Assembly: GCA_019416455.1 (NCBI GenBank)
Contig: DXXG01000004.1
Coordinates: 1-64,000, forward strand
DNA: 64,000 nucleotides
DNA from: Clostridiales bacterium
GTDB lineage: Bacteria > Bacillota > Clostridia > Oscillospirales > Acutalibacteraceae
Reading direction: 5' to 3'
The notes under the pieces were generated by a model. The model was not told the DNA's origin. It ran no database searches and saw only the letters and a program-made list of their open reading frames with translations. The translations under genes were made by a program, and so were the position numbers. This document shows, piece after piece, positions 7,715 through 16,533 of this stretch. Positions within the stretch are counted from its first letter, which is position 1. Each line of letters starts with the position of its first letter.

Positions 7715-9451
7715 ATGGCAGAGTATTTATCGCCAGGCGTGTACGTCGAAGAATTTGAATCAGGTGGAAAGCCGATGGAAGGCGTGGGTACCAGCACGGC
7801 GGGCTTTATCGGTCTTGCGGAACGGGGCCCCGTCAAGGGTGTACCGGAGCTGGTCACCAGCTTTGCGGATTTCCGCAGAAAGTACGGCGGTTACCTTTCC
7901 GAGAACGCGTTCGGTGAGTATCGGTATCTCGCTTACGCGGTGGAGCATTTCTTTATCAACGGCGGCACTCGCTGCTATGTGGCCCGTGTGGCTCCCAGCG
8001 ACGCCAAGTGCGCCGTGGGCTATGTGCCCAATGAGGAGAACGCCCTGCTGAAGGTCACCGCGAAGAATCCCGGCGCTTGGGGTGACAACATTCGTGTGGT
8101 CATCAGTCCTGCAAGCAAAGCTAAGACTCAGATCCTGGAAGAGGTGGAGACCAACAACGGCAAGAAGTACCTGGTGAAGAACGCGGCAGGGTTCCATCCG
8201 GGCGATGTGGTGGTTTTCACAGACGGCAGCGAGCAGATCTTCAACCGTGTTGCCAAAGTCCAGGACAACTTGCTGCAGTTCGCGGAGGAATTCACCGCCG
8301 ATGTGGTGGATAAGAACCTGCTGCCCAGCAAGGTGATCTCCACCTGCGAGTTCAGTCTGGAAGTGAAGTATGAGGATGCAGAGGAGTTCTATGAGAACTT
8401 GTCTTTCAATCCCGAAGAGGCCAACTTTGTGGGCAAGAAACTGGAGAAGTCTGACCTTGTGACTGTCCAGTACACCGGTGAGACAGGCGACGAGGCAGTT
8501 CCTCCCTATGAGGAGCTGGCAGCCGGCGCCGAGAAGGCTGTTGTGAGCATTTCTCTGGCCAACGGCAGCGACGGCTCTGTGGCGTCTTTGTCCCCCGCCG
8601 ACTTCATCGGCACTGACAACGGCGCCGGTCAGCGCACCGGTATCCAGGCTTTCCTGGACAACGATATGGTATCCATCATGGCCGTGCCCGGCATCGTGGA
8701 TCCCAACGTTCAGCTGTCCCTGGTGGCCCATTGCGAGAATCTGGGAAGCAGATTCGCAGTGCTGGATATGCCCCGGGATGCCCGTAAGGTCCAGGATATC
8801 CTGAAGCACCGTGATATTTTCGACACCAACTATGCCGCGTTCTATCATCCCTGGCTGGAAGTGTTCGATCCCCTGGACAAGAAGAACATCGCTGTTCCGC
8901 CTTCTGGTTCCGTGCTGGGTATCTATGCCCGCAGCGACAGCACCAGAGGTGTTCACAAGGCTCCCGCAAACGAGAATGTTCGTGCTTGCGTTGGGCTGGA
9001 TGTGCAGTTCAACAAGGGTGAGCAGGATATCCTGAATCCCAAGGGCGTCAACCTGATCCGCGCGTTCCCCGGCCAGGGCATCCGCGTGTGGGGCGCCCGC
9101 ACCGCCACCAGCAATCCCAGCTGGAAATATGTCAACGTCCGCCGTCTGTTCATCTATGTGGAGGAGACCATCAAGGCGAATACCAACTGGGTCGTGTTCG
9201 AGCCCAACGACGAGGCTCTGTGGGTCCGGGTCAAGCGCACCATCGATGTGTTCCTGACGGGTCTGTGGCGTGCCGGCTCTCTGGCAGGCAGCTCCGCGGC
9301 AGAGGCATTTTTCGTCAATATCGGCCGTGATACCATGAGCCAGGATGACATCGATAATGGTCGTTTGGTCTGTGTGATCGGCATCGCCCCTGTGAAGCCG
9401 GCTGAATTTGTCATCTTCCGTATCTCTCAGAAGACCGGCGACGCAGAATAA
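7715..9451 (+). CDS. Contractile injection system sheath protein
   Basis: 578 residues from ATG 7715 (MAEYLSPGVYVEEFESGGKP), the characteristic N-terminus of phage and CIS tail sheaths. The C-terminal ~200 residues carry the conserved sheath end (NVRRLFIYVEETIKANTNWV, later VCVIGIAPVKPAEFVIFRI). The open frame extends further upstream, but only this ATG gives the family start. Sheath subunits polymerise around the tube and contract. Codon use is strongly biased (AAG, CTG, GGC), as expected for a very abundant structural protein. It is followed after 21 bases by the tube gene. Confidence 0.97.
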   Translation: MAEYLSPGVYVEEFESGGKPMEGVGTSTAGFIGLAERGPVKGVPELVTSFADFRRKYGGYLSENAFGEYRYLAYAVEHFFINGGTRCYVARVAPSDAKCAVGYVPNEENALLKVTAKNPGAWGDNIRVVISPASKAKTQILEEVETNNGKKYLVKNAAGFHPGDVVVFTDGSEQIFNRVAKVQDNLLQFAEEFTADVVDKNLLPSKVISTCEFSLEVKYEDAEEFYENLSFNPEEANFVGKKLEKSDLVTVQYTGETGDEAVPPYEELAAGAEKAVVSISLANGSDGSVASLSPADFIGTDNGAGQRTGIQAFLDNDMVSIMAVPGIVDPNVQLSLVAHCENLGSRFAVLDMPRDARKVQDILKHRDIFDTNYAAFYHPWLEVFDPLDKKNIAVPPSGSVLGIYARSDSTRGVHKAPANENVRACVGLDVQFNKGEQDILNPKGVNLIRAFPGQGIRVWGARTATSNPSWKYVNVRRLFIYVEETIKANTNWVVFEPNDEALWVRVKRTIDVFLTGLWRAGSLAGSSAAEAFFVNIGRDTMSQDDIDNGRLVCVIGIAPVKPAEFVIFRISQKTGDAE

Positions 9452-9472
9452 TTTTAGAAGGGGGAAAGAACA

Positions 9473-9898
9473 ATGGCGAGTTATCAGTATGGACGTTTTA
9501 GATTCAAAGTTGAGATCGACGGCCTGGAGGCTGGCGGTTTCTCTGAAGTGACCGGCTTTGACGCTTCCATCGACGTGATGGAGTACCGGGAAGGCGACAT
9601 GGTGCAGACCCCGATGAAGATGCCTGGTCTGAAGAAGTATGGCAACATCACCCTGCGCAAGGGCCTTGCCGATACCACTGTGTTGTATGACTGGATCACT
9701 GCCGGTATCGAAGGGGAAGTGGAGCGCAAGACTCTGACCATCACCCTGTTGGATCAAACAGAGTCTCCCGTGGCTTCCTGGCAGATCATCAATGCCTGGC
9801 CTGTGAAGTACACTGGTCCTGATTTCAATGCTACTTCTTCTGAGGTGGCCATTGAGACGCTGGAAGTCGCTCATGAGGGCATGACCCGCGTTTCCTAA
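9473..9898 (+). CDS. Inner tube protein (T4 gp19/Hcp-like)
   Basis: 141 residues behind GAAGGGGG. Family features include YGRFRFKVEIDG, GGFSEVTGFDASIDVMEYREG, MPGLKKYGNITLRKG and the terminal ETLEVAHEGM. It should stack as hexamer rings inside the sheath. Same optimised codon use as the sheath gene, fitting stoichiometric production. Confidence 0.96.
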   Translation: MASYQYGRFRFKVEIDGLEAGGFSEVTGFDASIDVMEYREGDMVQTPMKMPGLKKYGNITLRKGLADTTVLYDWITAGIEGEVERKTLTITLLDQTESPVASWQIINAWPVKYTGPDFNATSSEVAIETLEVAHEGMTRVS

Positions 9899-9925
9899 TT
9901 CAGCGATAAAACGCGCGCGCCTGTT

Positions 9926-9979
9926 GGCAGGGGACAGCTGCCCCGCTGCCTCGGGCGGCGCCCACAGTCCGCCCTGTGG
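9926..9979 (+). promoter_or_regulatory. GC-rich hairpins between tube and chaperone genes
   Basis: Consecutive strong pairings: GGCAG/CTGCC enclosing GGGG/CCCC (9926-9950), GGGCGG/CCGCCC (9953-9974), and the overlapping alternative CCACAG/CTGTGG (9962-9979). No T tract follows. Placement after the two most expressed genes suggests partial termination or 3'-end protection that lowers downstream expression. Confidence 0.45.
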
Positions 9980-10041
9980 ATGACAAGGCGGGTTGTGGGG
10001 GCCGTCCGGCTAAAGAGATATGCAAGAAAGGATGGAATACT

Positions 10042-10413
10042 GTGGAATTTCAAACTGAATTCTCGTTTGTTCTGCCGAAAGGCTATGTGGATCATACAGG
10101 AATGCTTCATCGGGAGGGGATCATGCGCCTGGCGAATGCGGGAGATGAGATCCTTCCGCTGCGGGATCCCCGGGTGCAGCAGAATCCTGGATATTTGAGC
10201 ATTATTTTGCTGGCAAGAGTGATTACCAAACTGGGTTCTCTGCCGGCAGTGGACACGAAGGTGATCGAGGGACTGTTTACAGTGGACCTAGCGTATTTGC
10301 AGGATCTGTATCAGCGGATCAACAGCATGGACGCTCCTGTTTACAGGACGGTTTGCCCTCATTGCGGTGAAGAGATCGAGGTGCCCGTAAATTTTATGGA
10401 AGCCGCGCAATAG
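10042..10413 (+). CDS. Tail-assembly chaperone-like CIS protein, short (0-frame) product
   Basis: 123 residues from GTG 10042, with AAGAAAGGA upstream. The open frame reaches back to 9976, but that part lies in hairpin-rich sequence without a ribosome site. The body (residues ~1-95) resembles the small protein found beside tube genes in CIS loci. It ends with a Cys-pair motif CPHCGEE. Six codons before its stop, the frame crosses A AAT TTT (10389-10395), and a conserved-looking frame without a start codon continues in -1. By analogy with phage tail genes it may help tube or tape-measure assembly; that role is inferred. Confidence 0.8.
   Translation: MEFQTEFSFVLPKGYVDHTGMLHREGIMRLANAGDEILPLRDPRVQQNPGYLSIILLARVITKLGSLPAVDTKVIEGLFTVDLAYLQDLYQRINSMDAPVYRTVCPHCGEEIEVPVNFMEAAQ
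10389..10395 (+). other. Candidate -1 ribosomal frameshift site A AAT TTT
   Basis: Read in the frame of the upstream gene the bases are GTA AAT TTT ATG, so the heptamer has the canonical X XXY YYZ form. Slippage moves the ribosome into the only frame that continues past 10413. A purine-rich GAGGTG at 10378-10383 lies just upstream and could stimulate slippage as a Shine-Dalgarno-like element. Confidence 0.65.
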
Positions 10414-10589
10414 AGCTTTACCCGGAGGACAGGATCTTTGAGGAGACCGCGTTTTTGGGGTATTATCTCCACTGGAGCGCGTCGGAGATCTTGCAGATGA
10501 GCCATCGGGACAGGATCCGCTGGTGCAGCGAGGTCTCAAAGATCAACCGGGAGCTCAATGACGAAAAGCCCAATATTTTCGACGTATAA
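10395..10589 (+). CDS. Small CIS protein (DUF6760-like), probably made as a -1 frameshift extension
   Basis: The -1 frame stays open from just after the TGA at 10368 to TAA 10587-10589 and encodes ELYPEDRIFEETAFLGYYLH, then WSASEILQMSHRDRIRWCSE and a helical end. This resembles the ~60-residue DUF6760-type proteins of CIS and phage tail loci. Between the upstream in-frame TGA and the conserved region there is no ATG, GTG, TTG or CTG; only ATA (10410) would be available. A slip at 10389-10395 would give a fusion of about 182 residues. Alternatives are a rare start codon or a true frameshift mutation. Confidence 0.65.
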   Translation, partial: YGSRAIELYPEDRIFEETAFLGYYLHWSASEILQMSHRDRIRWCSEVSKINRELNDEKPNIFDV

Positions 10590-10600
10590 GGAGAGGCATC

Positions 10601-11032
10601 ATGGTGGAGAGAATGAAAGTGTTGCCGGCCAATCGGTTCCAGCTGATTCTGGGCAACTATGTGCTGGGTTTTGCCAGGGTGTCAGGTCTGGAGGACTCGG
10701 TGGACTATGAAAGCTATTCCGAAGGCGGCGTAAACGATTACCCGTGGGTGAGCGTAAAACCGTCCCAGCAGCCACATATCCTCACGTTGGAAAAGGGGGC
10801 GCAGCTGCGCCCCCTTTTGGGGGATACCGTGAAACTGCTGCCCGGCACCGAGATCGCCGGAGGAGTAGGGCTGACCGTCTTTGACGAAAGCGGCACAAAT
10901 CGGCGGACGTTCCGCAGCGAGTGGGCGCTGGTGGTCAAGTGGGAGCTGTCAACGCTGGATGCTTCAGCTAACGAGGTACTTATCGAGCGCATCGAGATCG
11001 CCCATTCCGGCATGCGGGAGATGGGGACATAA
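10601..11032 (+). CDS. Second tube-like protein (Afp5-like)
   Basis: 143 residues from ATG 10601 behind AAGGAG. It shares the gp19 fold signatures with the main tube (NRFQLILGNYVLGFARVSGL, LTLEKGAQLRPL, IERIEIAHSGMREM) but is divergent. CIS loci usually carry a second tube protein that joins the tube to the baseplate, and its place before the baseplate genes fits that. Confidence 0.88.
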   Translation: MVERMKVLPANRFQLILGNYVLGFARVSGLEDSVDYESYSEGGVNDYPWVSVKPSQQPHILTLEKGAQLRPLLGDTVKLLPGTEIAGGVGLTVFDESGTNRRTFRSEWALVVKWELSTLDASANEVLIERIEIAHSGMREMGT

Positions 11033-11087
11033 ACTTTTGACACGCTGCTGACCAAAAGATTTTACACAGAGAAAGGAGGCGGGAGGC

Positions 11088-14000
11088 ATGTACCTGATCG
11101 GAGAGCAAAACCGTCGCTTTGTTTCAGAAATTTTGGGAAAGTATGGAAAGCCGGTGGAGAGCGTTCTTCCAGGCCCGGAACTGGTGTTTTTGCAGCAGTC
11201 TGGGGAAGGCGAAGAACAGAGTTCGGAGAATGTGCTGGTGGAGATTTCTCTGTTGTTGCAGCAGCTCTACCGGCAGGAAAATCCCATATGGATCGGCAGC
11301 ACTAAGATCCTGCTGGAAAATATCTCCCGCCACTTGTCATATTATCGGCAAGCAGCTGGGGTGATGGTCCCGGCTGAAAGGCTTCCGGGAAAAGTCCCTG
11401 AAAGCAAGAAGCCGCAAGAGATCTCTGGAAGCTCCAAGATAAGCGGAGCAAAGGAAATCCGTGTGACATCCAGCAGGGTGGAGTCCTTGATGAAGGAGAC
11501 ACAGCGGTTACAGTTATTGCTCCAGCGAACTCACAAGGACGTTCCCAGAGAGCACACTGGCCGTGAGTCGGAAGTTTCCCGTTTTCCTGCTGAGAAAACC
11601 CTCTATTCCCATGATGTGGAGCGGATCACTTTCAAAGCTACAGAGCGTTCTGTCATCACCCATCAGGGGGCTATGGATCACACAGTTGTATCCCAGAACA
11701 TAGCCAAAGCGGAGAATGCCACAGGTTTTTCCAATGTGGTAGTTCCCGGGACGAATAGAAAAGCTCCTCAAACGCTGGTGTCCAATGTTTGGACTATGGT
11801 GTTTCCCAAACTCTCGTTTGACGGGACTCTGGGAATTCCTCACGATTTCCAGAAGGTGCAGTCCCGTGAGGTTTTGCGGCTGATACCTGGAGCGGCGAAT
11901 CATCTGAGTGGTTCTCCCGGCCTTTCTGTCCAGTCGGTTGGAAGCGGAATGATCTCAAAGCTAGAGGTTCAAAAGCTGTTTGAGCAGCAGCGGTTTGAAA
12001 ATGTTTCCGAACGCTTTGAGGAGAGAATTTTGGAGCATCGTGAGACTGTGGCTCAGACACAGGTGTTTGAAAGCAAAACGATGCTTCATCAGCTCAGGGA
12101 AACTTTGGCCAAAGGGGTCCATTCCTACTTTACGATGTTGCGCGGGGCAGCCCCGTGGGAGAGAACTGTGCAACAGAGTCAGCAGGTTCGTTTGTTGATA
12201 CAGTGGCTGCAACGGGAAGTCTATCAGCCGCAGGGGTCTTTGGCTGCCGTACAGCTGCCGGTGACTTCTTCAGCAGCTGGTTTGCCTGCCACGCCCATGA
12301 TGCTGGCAGCTTCTTCCTTTGTTGGTGAGCCTGTGTGGAAGGAAAAACGCACAGCCAAAAGTGGAGCCATTCCCGAAAGGGGAGGTTTGGTATCCCCCAG
12401 TGAGCGAAATCCGCGTCCTGAAAGCGGCGGAGCGGTCTCTCGCTCCCAGGGAATGACAGTTTTTCACCACAATACGATGGTGCCTATGGATCCTTTCCAC
12501 CGGCCTGAGGGGAAAGAAATTTCGTCGGTGAGGTCTGCTTTTGGGGAACTGACCCAGATGAAGGAACGGTCAATGCCTACGGCGTTCCGCAGTGGTGGAG
12601 AGCCTTCCGTTTTGCGGCGGAATGAGGGTTTTCCTGCTTCTAGACTTCAGCCTAATGCGCAACTCGGCTCTAGCCGATCCCAGTCCCTTCGTCAGGGACA
12701 ATTAAGTGGGAAAATGGATCCTGAAAATTTGGGAACACCTGGTAACGCTCAAGGCGGCTCAAAGATTGCGCTTCCTGCTCCCAGTGTGGAGTCACGCGCT
12801 GCGCAGCAAGAGACATTATTGACTCAGCGGAAAGCCGGGACGGGACCTCAAATGTCAAACGATGGTCCTGGGACGCAAAAATTCCCTTCCCCCGTGAATG
12901 ATAGAGCTCAACCGGTCAAGGATGGGCAAATTGCTGGGAGGGTGACAGCTCCTCACGGGCAGGGAAAAGTTGTGGAACAGCCTGCTGATCCTCGCCAAGC
13001 CCCTAAGGCCGTTGTAAACAACGTCAGTGAGATGACGCTCCAACGAAAAGCGGTAGACCAGCCGAAAAGAGATACTGTCGTTCCCGCTGTTAAGGCGGAA
13101 AACGCGGCAAAGCCGGGAAAATCACAGCAGACCACCAGGTTGGGGAAATCTCCATTCCCTTTGCGGCAGACCATGCAAAATCCTCGGCCGCCAGTAAAGA
13201 GTTCTCATTCTTTTGTGTGGAGACCAGGCTTGGCGGAAGAGGCAGCGCGAATCCTTCGGGAAAGCGGCGTAGTCATGGAAACGCCTCAGGAGATGTCTCA
13301 GAAAGCGACTATGGAACAGCCTCCCACAGCGGAGTATTCTGCCCCAGAGCTGGTATCCAAGATGGAAAAGATGCCCTCTCACGGGCAATCATTGGGAGAG
13401 AGGGAACAACTAAGCCACGGAAGCGTTTCTTCTGCCCCGCTGACTTTCTCCAACGGGGGTGAACAAGTGCCCCAGTCTGGGACAGGAACTACCTTGAATA
13501 GAGCATCTCAGGCGGAAGGGCAGTTATCCCGGGAGACCCGAGCGGCACAGCTTGCACAGTTGACTTTTTCTAATGGAGGAAAACAGGCGTCTCAGACAGT
13601 TACAGGGACTGTCTCCAATGAAACATCCCGGACGGAAGGGCAGTCGCCCAGAGAGACTAGGACGGTACAGCCTGTACAGCTGACTTTCTCCAATGAAGGA
13701 AAACCGGTGTCTCAGGCTGTTACAGGAACTGTCCCAAATGGAATGTCCCAGACAGAAGGACGGTTATCTCATAGGGTGGGTGTTGTCCAGCCTACTCAGA
13801 GCACTTTGCACGAAGTGGGAGAAAAAATTGCTTCAAATAACGGTGTAGTTTCTGGGACAACACCCAGGTTGGAAAAAGCATTTCCAAGTGTTGCTGCACA
13901 TGAAGTGTCTCCCAGCGCTGTGACAGCTTCGGTGAATAAGTCGTTGACAGCAGCGCCTCAAGTTTTGACAGGGCGAACCCCGAGCCATTCAGTGAATCGG

Positions 14001-14714
14001 GTAACGGCTGCCAACGTTTTCCAGAAAGAAAATGGTGTCAATCATTTCGCCATAGAGAGAAATAATGCTGGAAATGTGCCTTTTTGGAAGCCTGGAGAAC
14101 AAACTTCCGGGACGAGCTCTGAGATGGTATCTCTGAGAACGTATTTCAGAGCGGAAACAGAACGTCATTTTTCCAATGTGCCTCAGGTTGTCCGGTGGGG
14201 TCAGCAGGCGATGGTTCGAGCGGCCTCTTTCCGTCCCAGCATAAACGCAGGAGAACAGATGGCAGGCGCTCGGCCTGAGATTTCCATCCAGAGATCCGGC
14301 AGAGGATCGTTGGTCCCCGGAAAGCTTAGAGAAAGCGGTTTTTCCTTAGAAGGCGCTCCTAAAGTGGGACAAAACTCTTTGCCCCATAGGACCGAAACGG
14401 CGCTGGTGAATCGCCAGCAGCCCAGTCCTGTTCGCGAAAGGCAGCCGCAGGCGCCACAAAAAGAGGCGCAGATGGAATTTCGGGTGCTGGAGAAAAAACA
14501 ACGGGAGCAAAGCGGTAATTTGGAACGTCAGAGCAAAACTCTTCGGACCATCCAGCAGCAGCTCCAAGAGCAAGGGGAAAAGATCCGCCAACTGGCTGAC
14601 AATCTGCCGCAAAACGACGGTCAACAGTTACTCAGTACGCAGCAGATGGTCTCGCAGGTGATGCGGGAGATCCAAAGACAACTCCATTTTGAACGTCAGC
14701 GCCGAGGCGGTTAA
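11088..14714 (+). CDS. Large, mostly disordered CIS protein with tandem repeats; candidate tape measure or Afp6 equivalent
   Basis: 1208 residues behind AAAGGAGG, with no recognised domain. Residues ~1-95 look folded; the rest is low in hydrophobics and rich in Q, S, P, T, V and R. Three tandem 40-residue repeats begin with LTFSN at about residues 785, 825 and 865 (DNA ~13438, 13558, 13678). The last ~75 residues are a predicted coiled coil. The position between second tube protein and LysM protein is that of afp6. It is also the longest protein of the locus, and no other tape-measure candidate was seen. Both roles are guesses. Confidence 0.6.
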   Translation: MYLIGEQNRRFVSEILGKYGKPVESVLPGPELVFLQQSGEGEEQSSENVLVEISLLLQQLYRQENPIWIGSTKILLENISRHLSYYRQAAGVMVPAERLPGKVPESKKPQEISGSSKISGAKEIRVTSSRVESLMKETQRLQLLLQRTHKDVPREHTGRESEVSRFPAEKTLYSHDVERITFKATERSVITHQGAMDHTVVSQNIAKAENATGFSNVVVPGTNRKAPQTLVSNVWTMVFPKLSFDGTLGIPHDFQKVQSREVLRLIPGAANHLSGSPGLSVQSVGSGMISKLEVQKLFEQQRFENVSERFEERILEHRETVAQTQVFESKTMLHQLRETLAKGVHSYFTMLRGAAPWERTVQQSQQVRLLIQWLQREVYQPQGSLAAVQLPVTSSAAGLPATPMMLAASSFVGEPVWKEKRTAKSGAIPERGGLVSPSERNPRPESGGAVSRSQGMTVFHHNTMVPMDPFHRPEGKEISSVRSAFGELTQMKERSMPTAFRSGGEPSVLRRNEGFPASRLQPNAQLGSSRSQSLRQGQLSGKMDPENLGTPGNAQGGSKIALPAPSVESRAAQQETLLTQRKAGTGPQMSNDGPGTQKFPSPVNDRAQPVKDGQIAGRVTAPHGQGKVVEQPADPRQAPKAVVNNVSEMTLQRKAVDQPKRDTVVPAVKAENAAKPGKSQQTTRLGKSPFPLRQTMQNPRPPVKSSHSFVWRPGLAEEAARILRESGVVMETPQEMSQKATMEQPPTAEYSAPELVSKMEKMPSHGQSLGEREQLSHGSVSSAPLTFSNGGEQVPQSGTGTTLNRASQAEGQLSRETRAAQLAQLTFSNGGKQASQTVTGTVSNETSRTEGQSPRETRTVQPVQLTFSNEGKPVSQAVTGTVPNGMSQTEGRLSHRVGVVQPTQSTLHEVGEKIASNNGVVSGTTPRLEKAFPSVAAHEVSPSAVTASVNKSLTAAPQVLTGRTPSHSVNRVTAANVFQKENGVNHFAIERNNAGNVPFWKPGEQTSGTSSEMVSLRTYFRAETERHFSNVPQVVRWGQQAMVRAASFRPSINAGEQMAGARPEISIQRSGRGSLVPGKLRESGFSLEGAPKVGQNSLPHRTETALVNRQQPSPVRERQPQAPQKEAQMEFRVLEKKQREQSGNLERQSKTLRTIQQQLQEQGEKIRQLADNLPQNDGQQLLSTQQMVSQVMREIQRQLHFERQRRGG

Positions 14715-14743
14715 GGCTTCGGATTTGGAAAGGAGGACGATCC

Positions 14744-15415
14744 ATGGCATTTAAAAAGGCCACTATCACTCCGGAGAAGGGAAGTACCATCAACGGGGGC
14801 AAACCAGTCACCGTGTTGTTCAACCCCACCGAATACAATCTTTCCGAGTCGGCAAACTACGCGGAAACGTCCGTCCCTGGACTGGATGGGCCCATCCAGC
14901 AGTACATCTCGGGGAACACGCAGACCCTTACCCTCAGTTTGATGCTGGACACGAATGGACGCAAAGTTTTTACCGGAAAGAACACAGTGGAAGAGGTGGA
15001 GCCTGTCAGTGTGGCTCCCCGGGTGAAGCAGATCACAGATTTCCTCTATATAGACGGGGAACTGCATCGTCCTCCTAAAGCCACCTTTTCGTGGGGGAGT
15101 TTGGCCTTCACAGGTGTGGTCACAGAAGTTCAGCAGCACTACACCATGTTTACCAGTGACGGTATCCCTGTCAGGGCCAAACTGGATGTCACATTCCGTT
15201 CGGTGATCGATGTGGAGAAACAGCAGCGCCAGCAGCCTCTTCAGTCTCCGGACCGGACAAAGCGGCGCACGGTAACGGCCGGGATGCAGTTGTGGAATCT
15301 GGCGTTGGAGGAGTACGGCGACATGGAACAATGGCGCACCATCGCTAAGGCCAATGGGATTATGAATCCATTGGATATCACACCTGGCCAGGTGTTGAAA
15401 ATTCCCGCACTGTGA
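14744..15415 (+). CDS. LysM-domain CIS tube/baseplate protein (Afp7-like)
   Basis: 223 residues behind AAAGGAGG. The N-terminal ~155 residues match the CIS tube-baseplate adaptor type (VTVLFNPTEYNLSESANYAE, later LTLSLMLDTNG). The C-terminal ~50 residues are one LysM module (TVTAGMQLWNLALEEYGD, ending ITPGQVLKIPAL). In contractile tails this protein connects the tube to the hub; LysM here is normally structural. Confidence 0.9.
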   Translation: MAFKKATITPEKGSTINGGKPVTVLFNPTEYNLSESANYAETSVPGLDGPIQQYISGNTQTLTLSLMLDTNGRKVFTGKNTVEEVEPVSVAPRVKQITDFLYIDGELHRPPKATFSWGSLAFTGVVTEVQQHYTMFTSDGIPVRAKLDVTFRSVIDVEKQQRQQPLQSPDRTKRRTVTAGMQLWNLALEEYGDMEQWRTIAKANGIMNPLDITPGQVLKIPAL

Positions 15416-15436
15416 CGGGTTTGAAGGAGCAGGAAC

Positions 15437-16513
15437 ATGGATCTGATGTCAAGCAATGAACATTATGAATACCAGCAACTGGCACGGAAATACGGGAATT
15501 TCCTCCAGCCGGCGTTTCAGATTTTCGTGGAGGGCACAGAAGTTGCCTGTTCTGGGAAAATCGCTGTTCAGAATGTGAATGTCACCCTCTCGTGCGGGGA
15601 AGCGAATGCGTGCAGGATCACAGTTCCGGCTCCTTACGATTTGGAGAAATCTACTTTTGGCGTCAAACAGATGGATCTGTTGGCGCTGGGGAAAAAAGTT
15701 TCTGTAAAGCTGGGGTATGGTTCCGCTCTGATGGAAGTGTTCCGGGGATTTATCTCGGAAGTGGAGGTGGAATACAGCGCTACCCCGCAGATCATCGTCA
15801 CCATGATGGATCTGCGAAAGCTGATGATGTCCTCCCGCCGGATGCGTCAAATGACTGTAAAAGCGCCATCTGACGCGGTGAACAAAGTGATGGAATCCTA
15901 TCGCAAACTCTACGATCACTTGTCCATCCAGGCGGACAAGGCGGAAGCGGAACCCTTCCAGTTAAAACAGCATAGTGAGTCGGACTTCGATTTTGTAATG
16001 CGTATGTGCCAGGCTGTGGGCAAGGAATTTTTCTTGCTGGGGGGAGATGTGTACTATCAGTCACGGGATCGGTATCCCAATTCTGTGATCACGCTGTCCC
16101 CTCAAGGGGGCGGGATCATGTCCTTTTCCAGTCAGATCAGCTATGAAGTCAAGCGGTTTTTGGCCATTGGACGTGAACCCAATTCCAAGAAGGAAATCTA
16201 CCGCAGCCGCACCTATCGTTCGGAGTTCGTCAAAAAGACTTTATTGCCTTCGCCGCCGCCCACGGTCCACGCTTCGCCGTCTATCCGGTCAGTGGCGGAC
16301 GCGGAGAAATGGTTGGACGACGCGGTGCGAAAGGAAAAAGAGAAAGGGATCTCTGCAACGGTGCGCTGTCTGGGCTTGCCGGATATTGGCCCAGGACACT
16401 ACATGCAGTGCAGCAAGTTAGGTGCTCCTTTTGACAGAAAGTATTTTATTGAAAGCGTGAACCACTCCATTGGAAGCGACGGTTTTACCACCGAGTTGAC
16501 ACTGAGTGGTTGA
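15437..16513 (+). CDS. Baseplate hub protein (phage late control gpD-like)
   Basis: 358 residues behind GGAGCAGGAAC. It shows the gpD/gp27/VgrG N-terminal architecture: beta domain 1 (residues ~30-130), then the second beta domain with QHSESDFDFVMRMCQAVGKE, and a terminal segment with YFIESVNHSIGSDGFTTELT. It forms the trimeric hub between tube and spike. It overlaps nothing but is only 21 bases before the spike gene, so hub and spike are separate here rather than fused as in VgrG. Confidence 0.9.
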   Translation: MDLMSSNEHYEYQQLARKYGNFLQPAFQIFVEGTEVACSGKIAVQNVNVTLSCGEANACRITVPAPYDLEKSTFGVKQMDLLALGKKVSVKLGYGSALMEVFRGFISEVEVEYSATPQIIVTMMDLRKLMMSSRRMRQMTVKAPSDAVNKVMESYRKLYDHLSIQADKAEAEPFQLKQHSESDFDFVMRMCQAVGKEFFLLGGDVYYQSRDRYPNSVITLSPQGGGIMSFSSQISYEVKRFLAIGREPNSKKEIYRSRTYRSEFVKKTLLPSPPPTVHASPSIRSVADAEKWLDDAVRKEKEKGISATVRCLGLPDIGPGHYMQCSKLGAPFDRKYFIESVNHSIGSDGFTTELTLSG

Positions 16514-16533
16514 AAAGTGAAAGGAGGATCTCC

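Noticed and set aside
7760..9874. 704-codon open frame on the minus strand opposite sheath and tube
   Set aside because: It mirrors two clear structural genes with strongly biased codons, which often leaves the antisense frame open. No ribosome site or family motif.
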